From Dyella japonica A8 (GTDB lineage Bacteria; Pseudomonadota; Gammaproteobacteria; Xanthomonadales; Rhodanobacteraceae): a DNA stretch of 64,000 bases. A program made the position numbers and the translations under genes. The DNA lies in assembly GCF_000725385.1 (NCBI RefSeq), contig NZ_CP008884.1:1-64000 (forward strand), in the 5' to 3' direction. The notes below the pieces were generated by a model, which saw only the letters and a program-made list of their open reading frames with translations, was not told where the DNA came from and ran no database searches. Positions 30,925-39,942 of this stretch are shown here, in pieces. Positions within the stretch are counted from its first letter, which is position 1, and each line of letters starts with the position of its first letter.

Positions 30925-33213
30925 TTACTGCACGTTGACAAAGGCCTTCCAGGCCGTCAGCAGGTTGTTCGCATCCACCGAGCCAAGCCCGGAAGCGAAG
31001 CTCCAACCCGGCCGCGCCGCATAGGCTTCCGTACTCGCGTTGTACTTGCTCGCGTTGGTGGTGGTCAGGCCAACCTGGATCGGGCCCAGCCACGAGTTCG
31101 GCAACGCGCCGTAGAAGTAGCAGTCAGGCGTCACCACATTGGGCAGTTGCTGCACACACTGCGTGGCAATGCTGCCGCGCGTGACATTGTGGAATACGCA
31201 CTTGCCCGTACCCTTCGCGCCGTTATCTGCGTTGCAGGCAGCCAAGGTGGCAGGCGGATTGCCCTTCGAGCCGCCGTACTCATCCATGGCCAGCGCGTAC
31301 AGCGTCGGTGCGGCATTGCCCTGGCTCGCCGGCAGTCCCTTCGCCGCGAGGCCCTGATCGATCAGCGCCTGGATACCCGCGAACATCGGCGAAGACAGCG
31401 AGGTGCCGCCGATGAGCGCCGTGGGCCCGGTGAATCCCGGTGTGCACGGATAGTAGTAGGAGCACACGATCACCCAGGTCGAACCGCCATACGAACCGCC
31501 GAACAGAGCCACGTCAGGCACGTCACGCGACTGATCCTTCGCCGCGTTGTGCACCAGGCGCTGCCATGCCGGCTTGGCATCCACGGAGGACGGGCCACCG
31601 CTGCCTGCTTCGGAGGTGATGTAGTAGCCGTTCGGATCGAAGTTGAGATACGCCTTGCAGAAGGCCAGCGACGTTGCATATCCAAGCGACTTCGCTGCCA
31701 CTTCGTTGCCGCACGACTGGTTCCACGGGATCTCCGGCACGTACGACAGCGCCGAACCGTATACCGCATTGAACGTCGAACTGAAGTACTTCTTCGTGGT
31801 GCCGTCGAGAATGTCCGCCGTGTCCGTACCACCCACCACGGTGTCGTTCGGTGACGTGCCGAACGCGTTGGCATCGACGCCTACGCCGTTGATGATGAAT
31901 CCATTGAAACTCGGGTTGGAGCCCGAATCGCCACTGGAAACGAACACCGAAATGCCTTCCGCGTCCGCCTGGGCCCACATCAGGTCGATGGCGGTCTTGC
32001 TCGCGGCATCCGAGAAGCCTTCGCCATAACCGTAGCTCGCGCTGATGATGTTGGGCCGATTCGTACCGTTGATCAGGTTGGTCGCGGCGGTGAACACCCC
32101 GCCAAAGAAGTTGTTGGCGTTCGAATCGGAACAACTGGCGAGCCAGATGTTGGCGCCCGGCGCCATCGCGGTGGACCATTCGGCGTCAAGCAAGGCCTCG
32201 AAGTCGTCTTCGCCCGGGGCGGCGATGGTCGGATCGATGCAGTTGGTGAAGCCCGTGGCCTGCGGCTGGAGCTGCGTGAAGGTACCGCCATAGCTGGTGA
32301 GCCCGAACTGGCTGACGAAGTTGCTCCAGTCGCCGGGCACCATCGAGTTGTCCTCGACCAGGGCGATGGTGATGCCTGCACCGGTCAAGCCATTGGCATA
32401 CAGCTTGTCGGTCCCGTACATCTTGGCCATGTCATACGGCACCAGTCCACGCGCACCGTTGGTGAAGTTGACCGCCTGCGGCGTCGGAGCCATCGCGGCC
32501 ACCTTGGGCTGCGGAACCTCGAAGCGTTGCGTGCCGGCGTTGAAACGACCATAGGTCGGCTTGGTGTGCTGCGCCTGCGGACGGACGTCGTTGAGGCCGG
32601 CCACGCCCACCACCACGCTCTGCAACGCACGGGGAACGCTGATATCACTGGCGTTGGCCACGTGCGACGCACTGTTGATGGTGTAGTGGTTCATCTGCGT
32701 GTGGAACGCCTGCCTGACCTGGCCCGCGTTGCCGCTGAAGTCGATCTGCATCTTGTTCGCGTACACGCCATTGACGGTGAAACCCTGCGATTTCAGCCAG
32801 GCGCTGACCGCGGCGATGTCCGCATCGGTGACGCCGAAGGCCTCGCCGAATTGTTCCGGTGTCAGCCACTGCCGGAACTTCGACGACGACGGATCATGTT
32901 GCGCGGCGATCAGCGCGTCGAGCGCCGCCTGCCGCTTGGCGCTGCGCTGCAGGATCAGGTTCATGTGGTTCATCGGCGACGCGTCGTCCACGGCCTTGGT
33001 GGCGGTGGCCTTGTCGACGATGGCCAGGTGGGTGCGCTGCAGGGTCGACGTCACGCGACTGTCGACGGTCTGCGTCACCCTGGACGCTTCGGCCGTGTCG
33101 ATGCCCGCCGTGGCCACGCTCTTCCCGGTGCCGGGCTGCGCCCATGCCGCCATTGGCATGCCTGCCAGGGCAAGGCTCATTGCCGCCAGCAGATTCAGGT
33201 GCTCGTGTTTCAT
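30925..33213 (-). CDS. Secreted S53 (sedolisin/kumamolisin) peptidase
   Basis: A 762-residue exported acid serine-carboxyl peptidase. The signal peptide ends near AWAQ (residue 26). Residues about 45-215 are the activation propeptide with SPMNHMNLILQRS and WLTPEQFGEAFG. The catalytic domain has the Glu339/Asp343 pair in DDFEALLDAEW, Asp429 in SSGDSGS and the nucleophile Ser605 in GGTSLSSP. The C-terminal GLGSVDANN probably belongs to the calcium site. It should degrade proteins extracellularly at low pH. GGGAGA precedes the ATG at 33213. It is monocistronic. Confidence 0.93.
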   Translation of the reverse strand: MKHEHLNLLAAMSLALAGMPMAAWAQPGTGKSVATAGIDTAEASRVTQTVDSRVTSTLQRTHLAIVDKATATKAVDDASPMNHMNLILQRSAKRQAALDALIAAQHDPSSSKFRQWLTPEQFGEAFGVTDADIAAVSAWLKSQGFTVNGVYANKMQIDFSGNAGQVRQAFHTQMNHYTINSASHVANASDISVPRALQSVVVGVAGLNDVRPQAQHTKPTYGRFNAGTQRFEVPQPKVAAMAPTPQAVNFTNGARGLVPYDMAKMYGTDKLYANGLTGAGITIALVEDNSMVPGDWSNFVSQFGLTSYGGTFTQLQPQATGFTNCIDPTIAAPGEDDFEALLDAEWSTAMAPGANIWLASCSDSNANNFFGGVFTAATNLINGTNRPNIISASYGYGEGFSDAASKTAIDLMWAQADAEGISVFVSSGDSGSNPSFNGFIINGVGVDANAFGTSPNDTVVGGTDTADILDGTTKKYFSSTFNAVYGSALSYVPEIPWNQSCGNEVAAKSLGYATSLAFCKAYLNFDPNGYYITSEAGSGGPSSVDAKPAWQRLVHNAAKDQSRDVPDVALFGGSYGGSTWVIVCSYYYPCTPGFTGPTALIGGTSLSSPMFAGIQALIDQGLAAKGLPASQGNAAPTLYALAMDEYGGSKGNPPATLAACNADNGAKGTGKCVFHNVTRGSIATQCVQQLPNVVTPDCYFYGALPNSWLGPIQVGLTTTNASKYNASTEAYAARPGWSFASGLGSVDANNLLTAWKAFVNVQ

Positions 33214-33771
33214 GCAATGTCTCCCTAAGGTGATCCATTGAGAACAAGCAAGCTCCCCCTGTTTAGGCAACACCACCGCTGTCTGCTTCGTGACCTCCTT
33301 TTCGGCTCGCGCCGTGCCACAGCCGAACACGCCCGCCGCGCCACCTTGCCAGCGACGCGCCTCTTTGCAGTAAAAGCAAATCACCCTACGCCATGCGAGA
33401 GACGGCTACCGATGCCTTCCCGCCTTGACACCGACACCAAGGCCCGGGAGTGTAGAACGCCGCTGCATCATCGAAACCAAATAGACGTCCAAAACTGACG
33501 ACTCGGCCTGAACGAGCCATCGAACCGATGAAAATCATCATGTTGTGGCGTACTGGCGCGTTGTATCAGCAAGACGGCAACCATGACCTGTCCTGCGCAA
33601 TTTCATTCGCCCAAACAGCGGAATGGACGATCGCTTCACGACCCGATGGCTTTGCCGCACCGGCGGGCCCCGGTGAAAGTAATTTCGCCCATGCAAAAGC
33701 TTGCGTCTCGGCGTGCGACGACCTAAATACGCACTGAATCGCATGGCACCGCCCGCGGCGGCGCGAGACGA
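33214..33771. other. 558-base gene-free region of lower GC
   Basis: This gap between the S53 peptidase and the LPS glycosyltransferase is visibly less GC-rich than its surroundings. Short frames here have no ribosome site and no recognisable product. It presumably carries the peptidase promoter. CAAATAGACGTCCAAA at 33478-33493 is nearly repeated at 46675-46690. Confidence 0.5.
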
Positions 33772-34551
33772 CTAGCGCTGCTTCTCGCGCACCTTTCGCG
33801 CCGCTTGTTCGCGCGCCTCATGCAGCTTCGCGTACTTGAGGAACGCATAGAACGCCCCGGTGACGCTGGCGATGAAACCGGCCCAGCCATTGAGGAAATA
33901 GCGCTTGCCGACGTACTGGCGCAGGAAGAACAACGGCGGATAGAACACCATGCGCAGACCGGTGAAGCGTTGCCGCTTGCGCAGCTTGTACACGACCATG
34001 CCTGTCGTATAGCGGTTGATCTTCTCCACCCGGGTGGCGATGTCGCCGTCGCCGTCATTGACGAAATCGGCGCGCCACAGCGTCTTCACCGGCCCCTTCA
34101 CCTCGACCGCCGCGTGCACTTCCACGTCGTTCATGCCACCACGCCGCCGGTCGAACAGGCGCAGGTGCCCGTTGCGCCAGCTCAGGCGGTGCTGCACCGT
34201 CCAGAACATGCGCTCGCGACGCGGCAGGCGATAGCCGGCGTAGCGAGGTTGCGTCAGCGCACGCTCGATTTCTTCCCGCGTGCCCGGGGATAGCACTTCG
34301 TCCGCGTCAAGATTGAGGATCCAGTCGTGGCTGGCCATATCGTAGGCGCGCTGCTTCTGCGGCCCATAGTCGTCGAAGGGATGCGTTGCCACGCGCGCCC
34401 CATGCCGCTGCGCGATGGCAACGGTGTCGTCGGTGGAGCCCGAGTCGAGCACGACGATTTCCTCGGCCCAGTCCACCCGGCTGAGGCAGGCGTCGAGCGT
34501 GTCGGCGTTGTTGTAGGTGATGATCACCACCGACAGCGGTTCGCGCGTCAC
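33772..34551 (-). CDS. Family 2 glycosyltransferase, LPS core WaaE/KdtX-like
   Basis: The 259-residue GT-A enzyme has SVVIITYNNADTLDACL at its start, VVLDSGSTDDT and the metal-binding NLDADEVLS. RRERMFWTVQHR and the C-terminal hydrophobic segment (LNGWAGFIASVTGAFYAFL) resemble LPS core beta-glucosyltransferases. The start is a GTG that overlaps the stop of the O-antigen ligase gene as GTGA; the longer frame upstream only reads the ligase in another phase. It is the last gene of the minus-strand LPS operon. Confidence 0.87.
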   Translation of the reverse strand: MTREPLSVVIITYNNADTLDACLSRVDWAEEIVVLDSGSTDDTVAIAQRHGARVATHPFDDYGPQKQRAYDMASHDWILNLDADEVLSPGTREEIERALTQPRYAGYRLPRRERMFWTVQHRLSWRNGHLRLFDRRRGGMNDVEVHAAVEVKGPVKTLWRADFVNDGDGDIATRVEKINRYTTGMVVYKLRKRQRFTGLRMVFYPPLFFLRQYVGKRYFLNGWAGFIASVTGAFYAFLKYAKLHEAREQAARKVREKQR

Positions 34552-35819
34552 TCGGCGTCTCCCTGCTGCGACGGAACCACGTAGAGCGCCGCGCACCACA
34601 GACCCAGCAGCCACGCAAACAGCAGACCCCACCAGGCCGAATAGAAGGCCAGGTGCGTATTGAGCGGAAACAGCATCACGCCCAACGCCAGGGTGACGGG
34701 AAACGCCCGCGCGCGCGCAGCGCTGCCCACCCGGCGCCATGCCACAAGCGCGCATGCGATCGCTGCCAGCCAGCACAGCATGCCCAGCACGCCGGTTTCG
34801 GTCAGCACCTCCAATACCCACTGATGCGCATGGCAGGCGCCCTCTCCCGGCCCACACGCCTCGAGGGATACCACGAAGTGATCATCCGGCGGCGCATAGT
34901 GCGGATAGGCGTAGCGATAGGCGCGCACGCCAACACCGTTGACCGGGTGGGCCTCGAACATCGCCACGCTGGTGCGCCAGATATCCAGCCGTCCGCTCAG
35001 CGCCGCATCCACGGACTGTCCCGAACCACCCAGCGCCTGCAGGGTGCGATCCATGCGCAGCTGGAACCGCTCGGAGGTCTTCCAGGCGACGCCCCCTGCC
35101 AGGAGCACCGCCACCACCAGGCCACCCGCCACGGCGATGAAACGCATCGGCGAACGCGCGATGCGCCAGGCGAAACCCAGGGCGACCAGGGCATAGCACA
35201 GCCAGGAGGCTCGCGACCCCGACATCAGCACCGGCCCCAGCAGGAACACGAACGCCACCAGCACGCCCCGCGTTCCCCAGCGCCGCTGGGCAGCCCACAG
35301 CACAAAGGGCGAGAGCACGGACAGACTCGGGCCGAGCTTCAGGTTGCCGGCGCCGAAGATGCCCGAGATGCGCTCGGGTTCCGCGTGGCCGCCGAGGCTC
35401 CATCCGGTCAGGATCTGCACCCAGGCATCGACCGACCAGAGCGCCAGCACCACGGCCACTGCCCGATACAAGGCATCGAGCTTGTCTTCACGGCGAATGG
35501 CGAAGCAGGCATAGAGGCCCAGGGGCGCATAGCGCAGCAGCGCTGCCACCGTGCTCCAGCTCTTGCCCGGGGCCAGCGAATCCACCGCCGAGATCAGGGC
35601 GGCGCCCACGTAAGCGGCCAGCAGCCACAGGAGCAGCCGTGCACCTTGGTGCTCGCGCAGCGCGGACGGGTGACGCACGAACAGCAGCACGGTGCCGATC
35701 AGGCACAGGAACGTGCCCAGCTCGGAGCTGCGCCCGAACGGCAACAGGGCGATCACCAGCCAGAACGGCAGCAGCGGCGAACGCAGGGCAGCCTTCAGGG
35801 ATGCAGCAAGGGGACTCAT
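34548..35819 (-). CDS. O-antigen ligase/polymerase family membrane protein
   Basis: The 423-residue protein has about ten to twelve membrane segments and the Wzy_C domain. GSRASW, the large periplasmic loop with RLDIWRTSVAMFEAHPVNGVG, and HAHQWVLEVLTETGVLG are the conserved WaaL-type features. It probably transfers lipid-linked O-antigen or other glycan to the lipid A core in the periplasm. Whether it is a ligase or polymerase is not decidable here. It is sandwiched between two glycosyltransferase genes on the same strand. Confidence 0.85.
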   Translation of the reverse strand: MSPLAASLKAALRSPLLPFWLVIALLPFGRSSELGTFLCLIGTVLLFVRHPSALREHQGARLLLWLLAAYVGAALISAVDSLAPGKSWSTVAALLRYAPLGLYACFAIRREDKLDALYRAVAVVLALWSVDAWVQILTGWSLGGHAEPERISGIFGAGNLKLGPSLSVLSPFVLWAAQRRWGTRGVLVAFVFLLGPVLMSGSRASWLCYALVALGFAWRIARSPMRFIAVAGGLVVAVLLAGGVAWKTSERFQLRMDRTLQALGGSGQSVDAALSGRLDIWRTSVAMFEAHPVNGVGVRAYRYAYPHYAPPDDHFVVSLEACGPGEGACHAHQWVLEVLTETGVLGMLCWLAAIACALVAWRRVGSAARARAFPVTLALGVMLFPLNTHLAFYSAWWGLLFAWLLGLWCAALYVVPSQQGDAE

Positions 35820-35879
35820 GCGTCGGCCAGTGAGAACGATCCACGCATTGTAGGCGAGCGCCCCGGCCGGGGCGCTGCA

Positions 35880-37031
35880 TCAGACGGCGGTGAGCTCGTC
35901 GTACAGGGCCAGCGTGGCCTGCTGCATGTCGCTCAGGCGGTAGCTCTGCAGCATCGGAATGGGCGGCGCCACGCGCAGCAGCTCCGCCGCGCGCTCGACC
36001 AGACGCTCGCGGTCTGCCGGCGGCACGCGGCCGGCAGGGTACAGCTCGGCCAGCAACTCACCTACGCCACCGTGCGCGTAGCCCAGCACCGGGCGGCACA
36101 ACGACAGGGCTTCGATTACCGTGCGCCCGAAGGATTCCGGTTTGTTGGAAAGCTGCAGCACCAGCGAGGAGATGGCGTAGATGTCGCGCACGTCGGCGCG
36201 TGCCGGCGTCATCACCACCTGAGCCTCCAGGCCGCGGGTGCGCACAAGGTCGCGCAGCTCCTGGACGTAGGCCTCGCGCCCCGGCTCGATCACGCCCAGC
36301 AGGAGCAGGCGCACGTCGATGCCGCGACGCTTGAGTTCGGCCACCAGCTCGATGGCGTCGTGGTGGCCCTTCAGGCGGGTACCGCGACCCGGCAGGGTCA
36401 GCAGCGGGGCACCGGCCAGTGCCGGGAATTCAGCGAAGAAGGCCTTGCGCCAGTTGTCGTCCGGCCGGTGGCCATACGGAAAGGCGTCGGGGTCGATGCC
36501 ACGGGGGATCACCCGCACGCGGCCGGGCTCCAGCCACGAGTAGTGGCTCAGCATGAAGTCGCGCAGGGTCTGCGAAACGGCGATGACCCGCTCGCCGCGC
36601 AGCAGGATGGCGCTGTAGCGGCCGGGCGAGTTGAGCCCGTGCACCGTGGTCACGAAGTGCGGCGCCGGCTTGATGCCCTTGATGGCCCACCAACCCAGCC
36701 AGGCCGGCAGGCGCGAACGGGCATGCACGATGTCGGGCTTGAGCTCGCGCAGCAGCTTGCGCAGCTGGCCCACCTTCATGAGGGTGGACAACGACTTGCG
36801 GCCGACGTCCAGGGTGATGTGACGGCTACCTTCGGCTTCCAGCTGGGACACCATGCGACCGCCAGCGGAGATCACGATCGACTGGTGCCCCGCCTGAACC
36901 AGCGCACGCGCAATTTCCAGCGCAGACCGCTCCGCCCCGCCCGATTGAAGGGCGGGGATCAGCTGCACGATGGTCAGGGACCTCGCTGGCGTGGCGACTG
37001 CTGACATGATTTGTTCGAAAGGTGCCTTCAT
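35880..37031 (-). CDS. Family 4 glycosyltransferase
   Basis: A GT-B enzyme of 383 residues if started at the ATG at 37031; ATG 37007 (MSAVATPARS) is also possible, and 37043 is only a TTG. IPALQSGGAERSALEIARAL is the acceptor-side glycine loop, HARSRLPAWLGWW and TVHGLNSPG follow, and the nucleotide-sugar half has RGIDPDAFP, TLPGRGTRLKGHHDAIE and the EX7E motif ESFGRTVIE. It likely adds a sugar to the LPS core or another envelope glycan. It leads the three-gene LPS operon. Confidence 0.88.
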   Translation of the reverse strand: MKAPFEQIMSAVATPARSLTIVQLIPALQSGGAERSALEIARALVQAGHQSIVISAGGRMVSQLEAEGSRHITLDVGRKSLSTLMKVGQLRKLLRELKPDIVHARSRLPAWLGWWAIKGIKPAPHFVTTVHGLNSPGRYSAILLRGERVIAVSQTLRDFMLSHYSWLEPGRVRVIPRGIDPDAFPYGHRPDDNWRKAFFAEFPALAGAPLLTLPGRGTRLKGHHDAIELVAELKRRGIDVRLLLLGVIEPGREAYVQELRDLVRTRGLEAQVVMTPARADVRDIYAISSLVLQLSNKPESFGRTVIEALSLCRPVLGYAHGGVGELLAELYPAGRVPPADRERLVERAAELLRVAPPIPMLQSYRLSDMQQATLALYDELTAV

Positions 37032-37104
37032 TCCTAGAGGCAAGCAGCAATCGTGCCGAAACCGGCGACGAGGTTTGTTTCAGTCGTAACGTTTTGCGTT
37101 TGAA

Positions 37105-37326
37105 TCAGTCGCGGAGCACGTAATGCGCGCCACAATAAGGACATGTGGATTCGCCACCGTCCTCGACCACCGGCAAATAGACCTTCGGATGCGAGTTCCA
37201 CAGCGCCATGCCGGGCATCGGACAGGACAGCGGAAGGTCCGAGCGCGTCACTTCATAACGATTTTCGGCATTTGCCGGGATCAACGGGGCAGCCGCAGGG
37301 GAAGGCGACATGGGGTCAAACTCCAT
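37105..37326 (-). CDS. Small zinc-finger protein, NDUFS6-like
   Basis: The 73-residue protein carries a zinc-binding set Cys35, His46, Cys62 and Cys65 in LSCPMPGMALWNSHP and TCPYCGAHYVL. This is the zf-CHCC domain found in mitochondrial NDUFS6 and in small bacterial proteins of unknown role. It lies 73 bases upstream of the glycosyltransferase gene on the same strand. The start at 37326 or at the second Met (37311) cannot be separated. Confidence 0.85.
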   Translation of the reverse strand: MEFDPMSPSPAAAPLIPANAENRYEVTRSDLPLSCPMPGMALWNSHPKVYLPVVEDGGESTCPYCGAHYVLRD

Positions 37327-37558
37327 CAGGACACCAGACCCACCATGTTAGCAGGCCGGGGCGGGTTGACGCCCGCCCGGATGGCCCGCTTCACAGGCCG
37401 GATGGACCGTCATAGGGCATAGTGCAAGCGACCAATGTCGGGGGGCCTCCCCGGCGGCCGAGAATGCCCCTGCCCGATCGGCAAGGGGGAATCGAAGGGC
37501 TCGCGATCCGACGGTCCGTGGATGGCGGGCGCATGCCCATCCTCTTGCAGGGACCGTC

Positions 37559-38785
37559 ATGGACTTCGCCAAGATCTTTGCCCGCATCAAGGCCATCCTC
37601 GGCTCGCCGCGTACCGAATGGCCGGCCATTGCCGCGGAACCGGCCACGGTCAGCGGGCTTTTCCGCAACTACATCTGCATCGTCGCCGCGCTGCCGGTGA
37701 TCGCGCAGTTCATCAAGGGCAGCCTGATCGGCTACGGCGGCTTTGGCGTGCACATGCACACGCCCGTCGGCATGGGCCTGCTCGGCATGGTCCTGCACTA
37801 CCTGCTGACACTGGCGGTGACCTACGTGGTCGCCCTGATCATCGACGCACTCGCACCCAGCTTCGGCGGCACCAAGGACCCGGTGCAGGCGCTGAAGACC
37901 GTCGCCTACGCGTGGACGGCCGGATGGGTGGCCGGCATCGCCGTGATCGTGCCGTGGCTCGGCTGGCTCGCCGTCATCGCGGGCGTCGTCTATGGCATCT
38001 ACCTGCTCTACCTTGGCCTGCCGCACACCATGCGCTGTCCGGCAGACAAGGCGGGCGGCTATACGGCCGTCGCGGTAATCATCGCCATCGTACTCAGCTC
38101 GATTAAGGCGCTCATCGTGGGCGGCATCATCGGCACCGCGGCGCTCACCGGCGCATCCACCGCGGCCACCGTCGATCCAGACAGCGCACTGGGCAAGCTG
38201 GCCGCCATGAGCACCGGCACGTCGCGCGCGGCGAGGGACCTGGAGAACGCCCAGAAAACCGGCGATGTCGCCGCGCAACAGGCGGCGATGGGAAAGCTGA
38301 TAAGTGGCGACGGCAAGACGGTGGCCGTGTCGCTTTCGCCGGAAACACTGCGCGGTTTCCTACCCGACGAACTGGATGGCATGAAGCGCAGCGATTTCCA
38401 CGCCGAGCGCTCGGGTGCCATGGGCATGCAGATCTCCTCGGCGGACGCGACCTACAGCGACGGCCGTATCCGCACCATGCAACTGGAAGTCGCCGACACC
38501 GGCAACATGCGCGGCATGATGGCCATGGCAAGCGCGATGACGCCGACCGCGGAAGAACAAACCGATCATGGCTACCGGAAAACCTACACCGACCACGACC
38601 GGCTGGTGCAGGAAGCCTGGAACACACAGACCAAGAGCGGCGAGTTCAGCGTCGTCGTCGCCAACCGTTTCACCGTCAAGGCCAGTGGCAACGCCGAGGA
38701 CATCGACGAACTCAGGCAGGCGGTGAACGCCCTGGACCTGGACAAGCTCGCATCGCTCAAGAGCGAAGGCATGAGCGACCACTGA
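37559..38785 (+). CDS. Yip1 domain membrane protein
   Basis: The 408-residue protein has an N-terminal Yip1-type domain with five hydrophobic segments between about residues 30 and 200 (for example LLGMVLHYLLTLAVTYVVAL). Its C-terminal half (about 215-408) is soluble, begins with a low-complexity Ala/Asp/Lys stretch and has beta-rich segments with DHDRLVQEAWNTQTKSGEF. No enzymatic motif is visible, and the function of bacterial Yip1 proteins is unknown. CAGGGA precedes the ATG. Directly downstream lies the expanded REP array. Confidence 0.8.
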   Translation: MDFAKIFARIKAILGSPRTEWPAIAAEPATVSGLFRNYICIVAALPVIAQFIKGSLIGYGGFGVHMHTPVGMGLLGMVLHYLLTLAVTYVVALIIDALAPSFGGTKDPVQALKTVAYAWTAGWVAGIAVIVPWLGWLAVIAGVVYGIYLLYLGLPHTMRCPADKAGGYTAVAVIIAIVLSSIKALIVGGIIGTAALTGASTAATVDPDSALGKLAAMSTGTSRAARDLENAQKTGDVAAQQAAMGKLISGDGKTVAVSLSPETLRGFLPDELDGMKRSDFHAERSGAMGMQISSADATYSDGRIRTMQLEVADTGNMRGMMAMASAMTPTAEEQTDHGYRKTYTDHDRLVQEAWNTQTKSGEFSVVVANRFTVKASGNAEDIDELRQAVNALDLDKLASLKSEGMSDH

Positions 38786-38835
38786 AGTCAGTGGTGACTT
38801 TTGTCTCCGGGCTTGCACGTTCCTCTGTACATTCC

Positions 38836-38930
38836 GGATTCCCCTCACCGTCCTGGATTCCCCTCACCGTCTTGGATTCCCCTCACCGCCTTGGATTCCC
38901 CTCACCGCCTTGGATTCCCCTCACCGTCAT
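38836..38930. repeat. Five tandem 19-base units, left flank of REP
   Basis: GGATTCCCCTCACCGTCYT is repeated at 38836, 38855, 38874, 38893 and 38912, each exactly 19 bases apart. The last copy runs into the REP palindrome. The reverse complement contains GACGGTGAGG, the same core as the right-hand array. Confidence 0.92.
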
Positions 38931-39023
38931 CCCTGCGAAAGCAGGGATCCAGTGCCTTTAAAGGGTCTGGACGAGATCGAAAGACGCTGGATCCCTGCTT
39001 TCGCAGGGATGACGGTGAGGCAA
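38926..39023. repeat. REP family A element, central palindrome
   Basis: CACCGTCATCCCTGCGAAAG with GCAGGGATCCAG on the left mirrors CTGGATCCCTGC and TTTCGCAGGGATGACGGTG on the right, around a spacer (about 38957-38988). This is the typical two-hairpin family A element and forms the centre of the array. Confidence 0.88.
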
Positions 39024-39193
39024 GGATGTCGGTGAGGCAAGGATGTCGGTGAGGCAGGGATGACGGTGAGGCAGGGATGACGGTGAGGCAAGGATGACGG
39101 TGGGGCAAGGATGACGGTGAGGCAAGGATGACGGTGGGGCAAGGATGACGGTGGGGCAAGGATGACGGTGAGGCATGAATGACGGTGCAGGGA
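39007..39193. repeat. About eleven tandem 17-base units, right flank of REP
   Basis: GGATGACGGTGAGGCAA recurs with exact 17-base period at 39007, 39024, 39041, 39058, 39075, 39092, 39109, 39126, 39143 and 39160, and degenerately at 39177. Variation is limited mostly to GAC/GTC, GAGG/GGGG and CAA/CAG. The array points opposite to the left-hand units. Confidence 0.92.
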
Positions 39194-39240
39194 GTCCGAG
39201 ATGCACAAGGGCGCGCGTAAGCACGAAAACGAAACACGCC

Positions 39241-39272
39241 AAAAAAAAGCCCGCGCCATGGCGCGGGCTTTT
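39241..39272 (-). terminator. Terminator of the YceI gene
   Basis: A perfect palindrome AAAAGCCCGCGCC/GGCGCGGGCTTTT; on the minus strand it is followed by a run of eight T. It can also stop transcription coming from the repeat array side. Confidence 0.9.
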
Positions 39273-39290
39273 CGTTCCCGATAGCGGGAC

Positions 39291-39890
39291 TTACTTGGTG
39301 GCGGCGGTGTCGGCCTTCGGCACCGAAGCCTCGGTGGTGATGCGCACCTTGATCTCGTCGCTGATGTTCGGCACATAGGCGCCCACGCCGAAATCAGAAC
39401 GCTTCAGGGTGGCGACGGCGTCGAAGCCCACCGTCTGCACCTTCATCATCGGATGCTCGCCGCTCTTGTTGAGCGTGGCGTCCAGCGTTACCGGCTTGGT
39501 CACGCCGTGCACGGTCAGGTCACCCGTGACCTTGTACTTGTTGCCGCCTTCGGCCTGCACCTTGGTGCTCTTGAAGGTCATGGTCGGGTACTTGTCGGCG
39601 TCGAGGAAGTCCGCCTTCTTCAGATGCTCGTCGAGCTTGGACACGTGCGTGTCCAGGTCGGCCAGCGGCAGGGTCACGTCGACCGACGACTTGGACGGGT
39701 CCTTGTCGTCGAACACGATGGTGCCGTCGCCGATGCCGATGTTGGCGGTCGGGTTGGAATAGCCGAAGTGGTTCCAGCTGAACAGGACCAGAGTGTGGGT
39801 CGGGTCCATCTTGTAGGTCACCGGGGCGGCCTGGGCGGACACGGCGGCGCTGACGAGGCCGGCGAGGACGAGATAACGAAGTGCACGCAT
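39291..39890 (-). CDS. YceI family periplasmic lipid-binding protein
   Basis: The 199-residue precursor has a signal peptide with likely cleavage after AQA (residue 21). The mature protein begins APVTYKMDPTHTLVLFSWNHFGYS, the classic YceI start, followed by alternating beta strands of the lipocalin-like barrel (VDVTLPLADLDTH, TGDLTVHGVTKPVTLDA, KRSDFGVGAYVP). Family members bind isoprenoid-type lipids such as polyprenyl chains. The ATG at 39890 is the start; upstream frame is non-coding. It ends in a strong terminator. Confidence 0.93.
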   Translation of the reverse strand: MRALRYLVLAGLVSAAVSAQAAPVTYKMDPTHTLVLFSWNHFGYSNPTANIGIGDGTIVFDDKDPSKSSVDVTLPLADLDTHVSKLDEHLKKADFLDADKYPTMTFKSTKVQAEGGNKYKVTGDLTVHGVTKPVTLDATLNKSGEHPMMKVQTVGFDAVATLKRSDFGVGAYVPNISDEIKVRITTEASVPKADTAATK

Positions 39891-39942
39891 GGGTTGAATC
39901 TCCACTGAGTAGGGGAATGACGGAACGACGACGGTGAGGGCG

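Noticed and set aside
33528..33737. A 69-codon plus-strand ORF
   Set aside because: It lacks a ribosome binding site, a recognisable family and the codon third-position bias of neighbouring genes.
38836..39193. CRISPR array
   Set aside because: The 17- and 19-base units are directly contiguous without spacers, no cas gene is present, and the units match REP ends.
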